A stretch of DNA of 64,000 bases from QHXN01 sp032162705 (GCA_032162705.1 JAVRON010000017.1:1-64000); one strand, 5' to 3'; shown: positions 44,019-55,476, numbered from the stretch's first letter. Made by a program: numbers and translations. The notes: generated from the sequence alone by a model not told the origin.

Positions 44019-44552
44019 TCAGGCGAGGTATCTTTTCATCAACTCGTTCCAGCGGCCCTGCGCCTTGAGAATCAGCTCGCAGACTTCGCGTACGGCCCCG
44101 AAGCCGCCGGGAAGCTGCGTGACGTAGTGCGCTGAGGCGCGCGTGTCGGGAGTCGCGTCGGCGACCGCAACACTGAAGCCGCACCGCCGCATGAGCGGGA
44201 TGTCTACCACGTCGTCGCCGACAAAGGCTACGTGTGCGGACTCGACGCCCGCCTCCGCAAGCAGGCTGTCGAAAGCCTCAACCTTGTCGAGCGCGCCCTG
44301 GCGGACGTAAGAGATGCCGAGGTCAGCCGCACGCATCTTGACAAGCCCTGAAGTTCGCCCCGAAATTATGCCTGAGCGCAGACCCGCACGATGTAGCAGC
44401 ACGAGGCCGTGCCCGTCGCGCGTATGAAAGCTCTTCAACTCGTCGCCGCCCTCGACCGGCGTAATGCGCCCGTCCGTCAGCACCCCGTCGCAATCCAACA
44501 GCAACAGTTGCACGCTCGCCGCTCGCCGCTCGACTTCCTCTCGCTCTTCCAT
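44019..44552 (-). CDS. kdsC: 3-deoxy-D-manno-octulosonate 8-phosphate phosphatase
   Basis: A 177-residue HAD phosphatase of the KdsC type, without a cap domain: LLLLDCDGVLTDGRITP (nucleophile Asp and acid Asp), GIISGRTSGLV, and VAFVGDDVVDIPLM. It removes phosphate from Kdo-8-P, the step before CMP activation, in lipid A core synthesis. The gene is convergent with the LysR gene. I start at the ATG after the heptad hairpin; the longer upstream frame is not coding. Confidence 0.93.
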   Translation of the reverse strand: MEEREEVERRAASVQLLLLDCDGVLTDGRITPVEGGDELKSFHTRDGHGLVLLHRAGLRSGIISGRTSGLVKMRAADLGISYVRQGALDKVEAFDSLLAEAGVESAHVAFVGDDVVDIPLMRRCGFSVAVADATPDTRASAHYVTQLPGGFGAVREVCELILKAQGRWNELMKRYLA

Positions 44553-44562
44553 GTTTTTAAAA

Positions 44563-44625
44563 GTCTGGAGTCTGAAGTCAAAGACAAAGCACGCAAGTGT
44601 CGTGTCTTGACTCCAGACTCCAGAC
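44563..44625. repeat. Heptad-repeat hairpin (GTCTGGA/GTCTGAA type)
   Basis: GTCTGGAGTCTGAAGTCAAAG and, after a short loop, a near-perfect complement ending CTCCAGACTCCAGAC. Units repeat every 7 bp. It fills the gap between kdsC and the M1-like/TPR gene. Confidence 0.85.
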
Positions 44626-44634
44626 CGTACAAGT

Positions 44635-46947
44635 TTATCTGACTTCAAAAATCGGAATCTCCGAAAGCTTCCAGCCCGTCGGCGTGCGTGCGAAGACGTA
44701 GACGGCGGGGCCTCCCTGTTCGTGCCCGAGCGTGCGCGCCGTGAGCACCACATCGGCGGCGATGCGGTTCGGGTCGAGCTGTTCGGTACGGACGACGCGC
44801 GTCTGCCAGATTTCAGGCTGAGTGCCGACGATGCCCTTCGAGAATCCTGCCAGCTCGCCGCCGGCAATCAGCGCCTCGATCTCCGCCTTGTGCCCCGTGC
44901 GGATTGCTGCGTCGAGGTTCGCGACCGCGGTCTTGATCTGCTCGTCCACGACCGGGGCCACGCTCCCGGCAGCGGCCTCGGCCCTGATGCGTGCGGCGCG
45001 CGCCGCGAGCGTCGATGCGTACTCGGCTTCGGCGCGCGCGGCGGTGTCGAAGAGCTTTGCGGCGTCGGACGCGCGGTTGCGCCGCAAGGCGACTTCGCCC
45101 AGACCGATGTCGGCCCATGCGAGCGTTGAAGGCAGCGGCAGCGGCGTGTCCAGTGCGGCGCGGAATTCTCGCTCCGCCTCGTCGAGCTTGCCCTGTTCTA
45201 AGAGAGCGCGTGCGAGTACGACCCGCGCCTCTTCGCTCGAAGGCACGCGCGCCAGGACTTCGCGTGCAAGCGTCTCTGCGCGCGGCGGCTGCTGTGTGAG
45301 CTGTATGCGCGCCTGCTCGATTGATTCGTTGAGTCCGGGCCCCTGCGGCACTACGTCGTTGGCGTAGTTCGTCTGCGGGAAAAGTTTTTCGGGATCGACT
45401 TCGACGCGAACAATCTTCGCGGTCGTCTTGAACTGCGCCTCGCCGAAGTCCTTCGCGGGCACACGCGCGGTCGTCGTCAAGCGCTCGCCGCGGTCGGTCA
45501 AAGCCTGTACGTTCACCTCAACGTCGAAAGAGCCTGTGTTGCGTAGGTTCGAGACCCACGCGCCCGCGCGCTCGACGGGCAGCCCGACCAGCAAGTCCGT
45601 GTCGGTCGGCAAGTCGAAGAGCGAAGACATAAGCCCGTTCACGCGGTCGCCACCCGCCTCACTCAAACGCGCGCGCAGAGATGCGAGCGAGACGGCGCGA
45701 CCGCCCGTCTGCGAGAGTTGTCCACGCAGCACGCCATTGAAGGCTTCGCGGCCCACGGCGTTCGACAGGATGCGCCAGACGAGCGCGCCCTTGTTCATCG
45801 CCGAGTTGAAGTATGTTTCGTAGGAGGGCGTGAGCTTCGAGAGCGGCGCGTCGCGCTCGGCGACTGAAGCGTAGAGCAGAGCCATCCTCATCCACTCTGC
45901 GTCAGCCACGGTTTTGCCGAACTGCTTTTCCAGAAAGAGCGCGGCCAAGTATCTCGGAAGCCCTTCGCGCAAAGTGCCCGCGCCCTCGCCTTCGATGGGG
46001 GCTGCGCCGCCGACCCACAGACGCGCGACCGCGTCGGCGGCCTGCATCGCTGTGACCGAGTCGAGCTTCTGCCGACGAAAGACAGCGTGGTTGAGCAGAA
46101 GCGTCCCGCCCATCTCGAAGCCCGCCCCGCGCCCGACGCCGACGAGCCTGATGGGCGCGTCCGGCGCGGGGCCCAGCAGAGAGGCGTAGAACGTCCTTGC
46201 GGCTCCGGCCAGCGCAACCAGTGCTTCGGCCTCGTGCCTCTCATCAGCACTCGCGCCCGCGTGGATCATGGCGCTCACTCCACGCGCCTCGCCCGCGCCC
46301 TCGACCGTCTCCCAATGTCCGGTGATGAAGAAGGGTTGTGCATTAAGCGGCTCGTCGAAACTGTTGGCCTTGACCTTGCCGGAAGACACGACCGAGTCGC
46401 CGCCGGGGATTCCGTTTAGAGTGAGTCTCAACGGGGCGAAGTCCGCGCCGCGCGGGGCGATGAGCGTATTCGGCGTCGGATACCAGTAGGAGAGCGGGAG
46501 GAACTGCAAGCCCGTTGGAGAGATGGCCGCGAGTCCGGAGTTATCATTGATGGGCAGGCTATAGTCGAAGGTTGCCGTGACGGTTCCGCCCGGAGGGACG
46601 GCTGCGGGCAGTGTGAGCTGTGCCGTCTGCAACTGCGCGCGCGCGTCCTTGCCAAGCGTGAAGCGCGCCGTTTCGCCGCCGACGTTTGCCGACTCGATCT
46701 TCGCAGCCGAATTCAAGCGGACGGTCAGCGTGCGTCCTGCCGCGCCCCCGACGTTGCGTGCCGTGATGGTGGCGCGTACGCCGATTGCGCGCTCAGTGCC
46801 TGATGCTCCGGCGGCGTTCACGCTCACGTCGAACATCGAGACCTGCCACGCGGGCCCGCTCTCGGCGGACTGTCGTGCGGGCGCGACCGTTTGAAGGGCG
46901 AGGATTGAAACGAAGAGAAAAAGTTTGATTGTGAATGGTTTGTTCAT
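44635..46947 (-). CDS. M1 peptidase-like/TPR protein with degenerate active site
   Basis: A 770-residue exported protein (signal peptide 1-24). Residues about 35-215 form a beta-sandwich like the M1 aminopeptidase N-domain. The next part resembles the M1 catalytic domain, but the HExxH helix is replaced: family HELAHQWFG corresponds here to DAVARLWVG (305-313). The third ligand Glu is kept in LREGLPRYL (E328). Without both histidines it should not bind catalytic zinc. A C-terminal TPR region (about 540-660) and a small alpha/beta domain ending in GPAVYVFARTPTGWKLSEIPIFEV follow. It probably serves as a scaffold or substrate-binding protein in the periplasm. Family assignment is by eye. Confidence 0.72.
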   Translation of the reverse strand: MNKPFTIKLFLFVSILALQTVAPARQSAESGPAWQVSMFDVSVNAAGASGTERAIGVRATITARNVGGAAGRTLTVRLNSAAKIESANVGGETARFTLGKDARAQLQTAQLTLPAAVPPGGTVTATFDYSLPINDNSGLAAISPTGLQFLPLSYWYPTPNTLIAPRGADFAPLRLTLNGIPGGDSVVSSGKVKANSFDEPLNAQPFFITGHWETVEGAGEARGVSAMIHAGASADERHEAEALVALAGAARTFYASLLGPAPDAPIRLVGVGRGAGFEMGGTLLLNHAVFRRQKLDSVTAMQAADAVARLWVGGAAPIEGEGAGTLREGLPRYLAALFLEKQFGKTVADAEWMRMALLYASVAERDAPLSKLTPSYETYFNSAMNKGALVWRILSNAVGREAFNGVLRGQLSQTGGRAVSLASLRARLSEAGGDRVNGLMSSLFDLPTDTDLLVGLPVERAGAWVSNLRNTGSFDVEVNVQALTDRGERLTTTARVPAKDFGEAQFKTTAKIVRVEVDPEKLFPQTNYANDVVPQGPGLNESIEQARIQLTQQPPRAETLAREVLARVPSSEEARVVLARALLEQGKLDEAEREFRAALDTPLPLPSTLAWADIGLGEVALRRNRASDAAKLFDTAARAEAEYASTLAARAARIRAEAAAGSVAPVVDEQIKTAVANLDAAIRTGHKAEIEALIAGGELAGFSKGIVGTQPEIWQTRVVRTEQLDPNRIAADVVLTARTLGHEQGGPAVYVFARTPTGWKLSEIPIFEVR

Positions 46948-46976
46948 ACTCGAAACGCGCCGCCGCGCCGTGGCGA

Positions 46977-47651
46977 CTAATTTGATTTCAGGCTCTTACC
47001 GAGCCAGCCGAAGGGCTTGTCTATCTGGAAGTAAAATACGAGCTGCGTTTTCGTCGATGGGTCTATGACCGTCATCCTGTCATAGCTGTGCCCGCCGCCG
47101 GTCGTGAGTCCCTGCACCATCGTGCGCAGGCCCAGAAAGTTCAGCAACGCATATTCCTCGTCAGTCGAGATGACGACGAAAGCCTGCTCCATGCTTTTGC
47201 CGTCGCCCTTGCCGCGGATTGAATCAACAAGCCCGGTGAGGACGAACTTGTGGAAGTCGGCCTTCTCAGCGTTCCCCTTCTCGCGTTGGGCGACATACGC
47301 GCCGTAGTGTGCGTTGAGGTCAACGTAGTTCTTCTCCAGCATCTTCTCGGAATGCTTCAAAACCTCGTCCCACTTTTTATTACTCAAGGCGGCGAACATC
47401 GCCTGCCGTTCGGCGCGGTCGTTGCCGTATGGGTTGTAGTCCTTCGTCTCGGTATAGGTCATGCGAAGCTCGCGGAAGTCCACCGTCCGGTCACCCTTCT
47501 TAAGCTTGTCCAGAAGCTCGACGTACTTGTCCGCGCCCGTCTTCGCCTGCGCCTTCGCGTCGGCGGCCCCGGCGGGCGACTGTGAGACGAAAGCACGCGC
47601 GGGCGACGCGACGAGCAGAAGGGCGAGAAGAGGCAGGATTATTCGCAGCAT
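46977..47651 (-). CDS. Exported DUF4919 protein
   Basis: A 224-residue protein with a signal peptide (LRIILPLLALLLVASPARA). The core TVDFRELRMTYTETKDYNPYGND and the later VISTDEEYALLNFLGLRTMVQGL followed by a final YFQIDKPFGWLGKSL match DUF4919, a family of unknown function common in Bacteroidota and Acidobacteriota. It is 29 bp upstream of the M1-like/TPR gene on the same strand and 37 bp downstream of kdsA. Confidence 0.85.
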   Translation of the reverse strand: MLRIILPLLALLLVASPARAFVSQSPAGAADAKAQAKTGADKYVELLDKLKKGDRTVDFRELRMTYTETKDYNPYGNDRAERQAMFAALSNKKWDEVLKHSEKMLEKNYVDLNAHYGAYVAQREKGNAEKADFHKFVLTGLVDSIRGKGDGKSMEQAFVVISTDEEYALLNFLGLRTMVQGLTTGGGHSYDRMTVIDPSTKTQLVFYFQIDKPFGWLGKSLKSN

Positions 47652-47688
47652 GATTCTTTTTTCCCTTTAGCGGTGGCGGCGCGCAGTC

Positions 47689-48581
47689 TCAAGCTTCGAC
47701 GTGCGCGCCGCGCCTGACCAGTTCATGCAGGTCTCTGAGCGTGGCGAGCAGTGCCGACATGCGCGAGAGCGGCAGCGCGTTGGGCCCATCAGAGAGGGCG
47801 CGCTCCGGTGCTTCGTGGACTTCCATAAAGACCGCGTCAACGCCGCAGGCGACTCCGGCACGTGCGAGCGGTTCGATGTACTCCGGCTGTCCGCCCGTTG
47901 CACTACCCAAGCCGCCGGGTAGTTGCAGGCTGTGCGTCACGTCGAAGACGACGGGCGCGCCGAAACTCCTCATGATTGGAAACGAACGCATGTCAACGAC
48001 GAGGTTGTTATAGCCGAACGTGACGCCGCGCTCTGTGAGCAGGAGCTTGCTGCATCCCGCGCCACGCGCCTTCTCCACGATGTTGCGCGCATCCCGCGGC
48101 GCGAGAAACTGCCCCTTCTTGACGTTGACGGCGCGGCCCGTCTCGCAGGCGGCGACGATCAGGTCGGTCTGGCGACAGAGGAAGGCGGGGATTTGCAGAA
48201 CGTCCGCCACGCGCGCCGCCGCTTCGACCTGCGAGATGTCGTGTATGTCCGTGAGCACGGGCAGCCCCGTCTCTTCTTTGACGGCGCGCAGCGCTTCTAG
48301 TCCATCCGCCATTCCGGGGCCCCGGTAAGAAGCATTCGAGGAGCGATTGGCCTTGTCATACGAAGCCTTGAAGACATAGTCAAGCCCTGCATCGCGTGCG
48401 CGCTTCTGACATTCACGAGCCAACATCAACACGTGCTCACGCGACTCGACCACGCACGGGCCCGCGATGAGCGTCAGACGGCCGTCGCCGAAGGTCGCGT
48501 CGCCGACCTTAAAAGATTCGACCTCCCCGAAAGGTTTGACCTCCCCGAAAGGTTCCAACTCCTGTTGCTTCGGATTCTCGC

Positions 48582-48585
<4 letters not shown>
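47689..48585 (-). CDS. kdsA: 3-deoxy-8-phosphooctulonate synthase
   Basis: A 298-residue DAHP/KDO8P synthase: LIAGPCVVESREHVL, FKASYDKANRSSNASYRGPGM, LPVLTDIHD, FLCRQTDLIVAA, NVKKGQFLAPRDARN, FDVTHSLQLPGG and VFMEVHEAPERALSDGPNALPL. It condenses PEP with arabinose-5-P. The N-terminus has an extra repeat (EPFGEVKPFGEVESF) coded by two near-identical 18-bp units. It begins with GTG overlapping the stop of the upstream Ser/Thr kinase (GTGA), so kinase and kdsA are translationally coupled. Confidence 0.95.
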
Positions 48586-50948
<2,363 letters not shown>

Positions 50949-50962
50949 GGGTTGTTGTATGG

Positions 50963-51080
50963 GAAATAGTAAATGGTAAATGGTGAGCCGTGAATCATGT
51001 CGGGCCACGCGCGGGACGGGCGCTCAAATCGCACTCGTCACGTTGGCTTCTCAATTCACGATTTACCATTCACCATTCAC
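50963..51080. repeat. Heptad-repeat inverted arms (AATGGTA type)
   Basis: AATAGTA-AATGGTA-AATGGTG units on the left and GATTTACCATTCACCATTCAC on the right form a dyad around a GC-rich loop. It fills the gap between the small gene at 51085 and the Ser/Thr kinase. Confidence 0.8.
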
Positions 51081-51084
51081 GCCT

Positions 51085-51258
51085 CTATTCGGTGTTCGGG
51101 TTAATCTCTTCTTTGACCTCTGTTGTCTCGTCCCTCTCGACGCCCGGCATGGGAGAGCCTTCCGGTGGCTCGCCGTGAATCTTGGTGTTCGGACTCTGGA
51201 CTTCGGCGGGCGCATCGTGCTCGCCCGTCATCGTTCCCGATCCTAAATCTTCGCTCAT
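51085..51258 (-). CDS. Small acidic protein downstream of pyrG
   Basis: A 57-codon gene: it begins MSEDLGSGTMTGEHD and ends in KEEINPNTE, hydrophilic and acidic with several prolines, so probably disordered. The start has an ideal AAGGAGG 10 bp upstream, which strongly supports translation. It begins 27 bp after the pyrG stop on the same strand, so it is the last gene of the kdsB-pyrG operon. No family is recognised. Confidence 0.72.
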   Translation of the reverse strand: MSEDLGSGTMTGEHDAPAEVQSPNTKIHGEPPEGSPMPGVERDETTEVKEEINPNTE

Positions 51259-51285
51259 AAAATAAGCCTCCTTGTATCCATCACA

Positions 51286-52995
51286 TCAATCGTCACCGGC
51301 CAGCACTTGCGCGCGCTCGTGCGCGGGCGTCTCACCCACCGCAGCCTCTTCGACCGTCGCCTCGTCGCGCATGCGGTTACGGTACGCCGCCTGTACGAAA
51401 GACGCAAACAGCGGGTGCGGTGAGAGCGGCTTCGACTTGTACTCGGGGTGGAACTGGCACCCGAGGAACCACGGATGCAGGTCGCGGGGCAGCTCGACCA
51501 TCTCGACAAAGCGCCCATCTTCGGAGATGCCGCTGAAGACGAGTCCCGCGCTTTCGAGCTGTTCACGGAACTCCGGGTTGAACTCATAGCGATGCCGGTG
51601 GCGCTCGCTCATTTCATCGCGGTTGCCGTAGACGGCACGCGCCAGACTGTCTTCGGCCAGCCTGCACGTCCATGCGCCGAGCCGCATCGTCCCGCCCAAG
51701 TCCTCTACGCCTTTCAGGTCGCGCAGCTTGAAGATAACGGCGTGAGGCGTGTCGGCGTCGAACTCGGTCGAGTCGGCCCCTGTCAGCCCGCAGACCGCAC
51801 GCGAGTATTCGATGACGGCGGTCTGCATCCCGAGGCAGATGCCGAAGTAGGGCGTGCGCGTCCGGCGTGCGTACGAGATGGCGCGAATCATTCCGGCCAC
51901 GCCGCGCTTGCCAAAGCCGCCGGGCACGAGGATGGCGTCGAAGTCGCGCAGGCGCTCCTCGTCCGACTCGTCCTTTAAGTTCTCGGATTCGACCCAGCGC
52001 ACGTCTACGCGCAGGTTGTTCGCCACACCGCCGTGCGTGAGAGCTTCGCGCAGAGACTTGTAGGAGTCTTCCAGCTCGACGTATTTGCCGACGATGCCGA
52101 TGGTCACGCTTCCCGCTGAAGGGTCTCGGACGGTTGCGACCAGCTCGCGCCATCTCGTCAAGTCGGCGTTCGGCGCGCGGTCTTGCAGGCCGAGCGCCGC
52201 GACGATCTGGTCGTCAAGCCCCTGCTCGTGGAAGGCGAGCGGCACGGCGTAGATCGTATCAACGTCCTCCGCGGCGATAACGGCCTGCTCCTTGACGTTG
52301 CAGAAGAGAGCGATCTTCGAGCGCAGGTCGCGAGAGAGCGGTCTCTCCGAGCGGCACAGGAGAAGGTCAACGGCGATGCCAATCTGGCGCAGGTCGCGCA
52401 CGGAGTGCTGCGTCGGCTTGGTTTTGAGTTCGCCCGCGGCGGCGATGAAGGGGACGAGCGTGAGGTGGATGAAGACCGCGCCGTTCTGGCCGTTCTGTCT
52501 CTCTTCGTTCCCCATCTGGCGAATGGCTTCGAGGAACGGAAGGCTTTCGATGTCGCCGACCGTCCCACCGATCTCGACGATGACCACGTCGGTTGAATCC
52601 TTCTCGGCGACGGCGCGCACCGCACGCTTGATCTCGTCGGTGATGTGCGGGATGACCTGTATGGTCTTGCCGAGATAGTCGCCGCGCCGCTCCTTTTCGA
52701 TGACGGAGAGATAGATTCGGCCCGTCGTCCAGTTGTTCGAGCGGGAGAGTCGCGCGTGCGTGAAGCGCTCGTAGTGGCCGAGGTCGAGGTCGGTTTCGGC
52801 TCCGTCATCGGTGACGAAGACCTCGCCATGCTGGAAGGGTGACATCGTGCCGGGATCGACGTTGATGTACGGGTCGAGCTTGATGCAGGTGACGCTTAAG
52901 CCCCGCGCTTCGAGCAGGCAGCCGATGGAAGAGGCGGCTAAGCCCTTCCCCAAACTCGAAACCACACCGCCCGTCACGAAAATGTATTTAGGCAT
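51286..52995 (-). CDS. pyrG: CTP synthase
   Basis: A 569-residue enzyme. The synthetase domain starts PKYIFVTGGVVSSLGKGLAASSIG (P-loop) and contains KLDPYINVDPGTMSPFQHGEVFVTDDGAETDLDLGHYERF. The glutaminase domain shows GGFGKRG, the nucleophile in PYFGICLGMQ, and the His/Glu of FHPEYKSKP. It aminates UTP to CTP with glutamine. It overlaps the preceding small membrane gene by 8 bp and lies in one operon with kdsB, which uses CTP to activate Kdo. Confidence 0.97.
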   Translation of the reverse strand: MPKYIFVTGGVVSSLGKGLAASSIGCLLEARGLSVTCIKLDPYINVDPGTMSPFQHGEVFVTDDGAETDLDLGHYERFTHARLSRSNNWTTGRIYLSVIEKERRGDYLGKTIQVIPHITDEIKRAVRAVAEKDSTDVVIVEIGGTVGDIESLPFLEAIRQMGNEERQNGQNGAVFIHLTLVPFIAAAGELKTKPTQHSVRDLRQIGIAVDLLLCRSERPLSRDLRSKIALFCNVKEQAVIAAEDVDTIYAVPLAFHEQGLDDQIVAALGLQDRAPNADLTRWRELVATVRDPSAGSVTIGIVGKYVELEDSYKSLREALTHGGVANNLRVDVRWVESENLKDESDEERLRDFDAILVPGGFGKRGVAGMIRAISYARRTRTPYFGICLGMQTAVIEYSRAVCGLTGADSTEFDADTPHAVIFKLRDLKGVEDLGGTMRLGAWTCRLAEDSLARAVYGNRDEMSERHRHRYEFNPEFREQLESAGLVFSGISEDGRFVEMVELPRDLHPWFLGCQFHPEYKSKPLSPHPLFASFVQAAYRNRMRDEATVEEAAVGETPAHERAQVLAGDD

Positions 52996-53422
52996 CTTTC
53001 CCCTCTTCCGATTTGTTAATGCCCACTTCGTCCAGCTTTCCCCGCTTACGAAGACGCTCTCTTACTGACTCCAAAGTTTCCCTCGGCTCGTCAGCACGTT
53101 CTCGCGCGAGTTTGTTATCCTGACCGTCCTCGGTCATCGGCTCCGGCTCGTCGCCCTCGCCATTCTTCTCTTCGTCGTTGTAGAAGCCCGCCTTCAAATC
53201 CTTCTGCACCTCGATGGCTTCGACGGCCTTCGGGTTGACGAACTTTTGCAGCGCGATCATCCCCGCAAACGCGCCCGTGCTCATCCAGCCGCGCCCATCC
53301 GCCACGCGCTGCTCATACTCCTCTCTGCTCAAAGGCTTCCGCGGCTTGCCCAACTGCGACAGCCCCAACAGCGCCCCCGCAAGGACGAGCACGAAGAGTC
53401 CGAGTCCGATCCAGTCGCTCAT
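52988..53422 (-). CDS. Small single-pass membrane protein between kdsB and pyrG
   Basis: A 144-residue protein: one N-terminal transmembrane helix (WIGLGLFVLVLAGALLGLS), a short conserved-looking segment (KPLSREEYEQRVADGRGWMSTGAFAGMIALQKFVNP), then a long acidic, charged tail ending in a coiled-coil-like RERLRKRGKL. The ATG lies 11 bp after the kdsB stop with GGAAG as ribosome-binding site. It overlaps pyrG by 8 bp. Function unknown; the operon suggests a role near the membrane in Kdo/lipid A assembly, but there is no direct evidence. Confidence 0.78.
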   Translation of the reverse strand: MSDWIGLGLFVLVLAGALLGLSQLGKPRKPLSREEYEQRVADGRGWMSTGAFAGMIALQKFVNPKAVEAIEVQKDLKAGFYNDEEKNGEGDEPEPMTEDGQDNKLARERADEPRETLESVRERLRKRGKLDEVGINKSEEGKDA

Positions 53423-53433
53423 AAACTTCCGAC

Positions 53434-54243
53434 TCAACTCCGAACTTCACCCATCAACGCGCGCACGCGCCGCAGGTCGTCTTCCGTATCAACGCCGATT
53501 GACGCCGAGGCGGCCTCGACCACTCGAATCCGGTGGCCGCGTTCGAGCACGCGGAGTTGTTCGAGCGATTCGGCGCGCTCTAAAGCGGTCTGCGGCCAAC
53601 GCGCGTATTCTAACAAAAAGGCGCGGCGGTAAACATAAAGCCCCGTGTGCTTGCGGAACGTGTCGAGCAGCGCGGGCTGCTGTTCGAGCGCAGCGGCGAG
53701 CGAGCCATAGCGCCGCACGGCTTCGCGCGGGAAAGGCACGGGCGAGCGCGAGAAGTAGAGCGCGTGGCCTCGCTCGTCTGAGACGACTTTGACCACGTCG
53801 CTTCCGAGAACGTCCGCCGCCGTTTCGACGCGCTCGCACGTCGTCGCAACGGAAGCGCCCTCGTCCCCGAGCAGCGCCGCGACGGCGCGCTCAATCGTCT
53901 CGGGCGAAATCAGCGGCTCGTCGCCCTGCACGTTGACGACGATGTCGGCCTCGATCTGCTCCGCGGCCTCGGCCAGACGGTCGCTACCCGATGCGTGCTC
54001 GTGGCTCGTCATCAGCGCTTCGTACCCCGCGGCCCTGACTGCATCGAAAACCCTTTCGTCGTCGGTGGCGACGACCGCACGAGAGACTGACGGGGCGGCC
54101 AGCGCACGCTCGACGACGTGGACGACCATCGGCCTTCCAAGTATCTCCAGCAGCGGTTTTCCGTGCAGACGGCTCGAAGCGAAGCGTGCGGGGATGATTG
54201 CGACGACCGTGGGATTCGTCAGAGGTGAGTCCGTGTGGTTCAC
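53434..54243 (-). CDS. kdsB: CMP-Kdo synthetase (3-deoxy-manno-octulosonate cytidylyltransferase)
   Basis: A 269-residue nucleotidyltransferase: VAIIPARFASSRLHGKPL, the MTSHEHASGSDRLAEA segment, VVNVQGDEPLISPETI (metal-binding Asp) and YFSRSPVPFPR, then HTGLYVYRRAFLLEYARW. It transfers CMP from CTP to Kdo before transfer to lipid A. I start at a GTG (VNHTDSPLTN...), since the ATG further upstream lies in heptad-repeat DNA. It is the first gene of the kdsB - membrane protein - pyrG - small-protein operon. Confidence 0.94.
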   Translation of the reverse strand: MNHTDSPLTNPTVVAIIPARFASSRLHGKPLLEILGRPMVVHVVERALAAPSVSRAVVATDDERVFDAVRAAGYEALMTSHEHASGSDRLAEAAEQIEADIVVNVQGDEPLISPETIERAVAALLGDEGASVATTCERVETAADVLGSDVVKVVSDERGHALYFSRSPVPFPREAVRRYGSLAAALEQQPALLDTFRKHTGLYVYRRAFLLEYARWPQTALERAESLEQLRVLERGHRIRVVEAASASIGVDTEDDLRRVRALMGEVRS

Positions 54244-54263
54244 GGGATTACAAAATACCTTAA

Positions 54264-54396
54264 GAAGTGATGAGTGACAAGTAATAAGTGATAAGAGCAT
54301 TTTCACCCCGGCTTGAAAGCTCAGCCAACTCTCCCGTCTCGTGCCTACAACCCCCCGCCTTTCTTCTTAGCACTCATCACTTGTCACTCATCACTT
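54264..54396. repeat. Heptad-repeat inverted arms (AGTGATG type)
   Basis: AAGTGATGAGTGACAAGT at 54264-54281 and its perfect 18-bp complement at 54379-54396, about 97 bp apart. The dyad spans the whole divergent gap between kdsB and the cysteine synthase-like gene, so promoters for both must lie inside the loop. Confidence 0.9.
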
Positions 54397-54425
54397 TACT
54401 GGGCTACCATGCGAGCATCCGTTCC

Positions 54426-55400
54426 ATGTTCATGAGTACGCCGTCACAGATGAAGAATGCGAGCAATGGCAGTCGGCCACTCAAAAGTGCCGAGAGCATC
54501 CTTGAGCTTGTCGGCCACACGCCTCTGTTGCACCTTTCGAGGTTCGCGCCCGAGCCGCGCGCCAGCGTGTTCGCCAAGCTCGAATACATGAATCCGGGCG
54601 GGTCGGTCAAAGACCGCGCGGCGCTCGGCATGATTCTCGACGCGGAGCGGCGCGGAGTTTTGGAGCCAGGCTCGACGATCATCGAGCCGACAGCGGGCAA
54701 CACCGGAATCGGTCTCGCGCTCATCGGCGTGGCGCGCGGCTACCGCGTCGTGCTCTGCGTGCCCGAAGGTTACTCGCGCGAGAAGATGAAGATTATGGAG
54801 GCGCTCGGCGGGCGCATCGAGTACGTCCCGGCGGAGCAAGGTATGGAGGGCGCAGTCAGGCGCGCGCGCGAGCTTGCGGCGGAGATGCCCGGCAGCTTTA
54901 TCCCTCAACAGTTCGAGAATCCTGCCAACCCGCGCTTCCACGAAGAGACCACCGCGCGCGAGATCATCGAGCAGATGGAGGGACGGGTTGATGCAGTCGT
55001 CCTCGGGTGCGGCTCGGCGGGCACATTCACCGGCATCACGCGCGCGATCAAGAAGATCAACCCGAAGGTTTACTGCGCGCTCGTCGAGCCTGAAGGTTCC
55101 ATCCTCGGCGGCGGCGAGCCGGGCTTCTACCGTCTCGAAGGCATCGGCCAGCGCGAGTTCGTCCCGCCGAACCTCGACCGCGAAGGGGCGGACGAGATCA
55201 TCGCCATCTCAGACGCCGAGGCGTTCTCGACCGTCCGCGAACTCGCCCGCACCGAAGGCGTCCTCGGCGGCGGCTCGACCGGCGCAGCGGCGGCGGCGGC
55301 GAGACGAGTCGCCGAACGTCTCGGCACAGGCAGACGCATCGTCACACTCTTCCCCGATGGCGCGGAGCGGTATATGAGCCAGGGAATCTTCGATGAGTGA
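54426..55400 (+). CDS. Cysteine synthase / cystathionine beta-synthase family protein
   Basis: A 324-residue fold-type II PLP enzyme: the PLP lysine in NPGGSVKDRAALGMI, the TAGNTGIGLALIG phosphate-binding and Asn site, and the glycine loop GCGSAGTFTGITR. It lacks the C-terminal CBS domains of eukaryotic cystathionine beta-synthase. It is followed by a cystathionine lyase/synthase-type gene, the same pairing as MccA/MccB in Bacillus, so it may make cystathionine from homocysteine in reverse transsulfuration. O-acetylserine sulfhydrylase activity is the alternative. Possible starts are ATGs at 54426, 54432 and 54450. Confidence 0.9.
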   Translation: MFMSTPSQMKNASNGSRPLKSAESILELVGHTPLLHLSRFAPEPRASVFAKLEYMNPGGSVKDRAALGMILDAERRGVLEPGSTIIEPTAGNTGIGLALIGVARGYRVVLCVPEGYSREKMKIMEALGGRIEYVPAEQGMEGAVRRARELAAEMPGSFIPQQFENPANPRFHEETTAREIIEQMEGRVDAVVLGCGSAGTFTGITRAIKKINPKVYCALVEPEGSILGGGEPGFYRLEGIGQREFVPPNLDREGADEIIAISDAEAFSTVRELARTEGVLGGGSTGAAAAAARRVAERLGTGRRIVTLFPDGAERYMSQGIFDE

Positions 55401-55464
55401 TAAGTGATAAGAAAAGACAGCAGCCGTGGTTTTTCTTATCACTTATCACTCATCACTTATCACT
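55395..55464. repeat. Heptad-repeat hairpin (AGTGATA type)
   Basis: GAGTGATAAGTGATAAGAAAA at 55395-55415 and its perfect 21-bp complement at 55431-55451, extended by further units to 55464. It overlaps the stop region of the cysteine synthase-like gene and fills the gap before the next gene; a strong RNA hairpin without a T-run. Confidence 0.9.
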
Positions 55465-55476
55465 CCGGATTGAACT

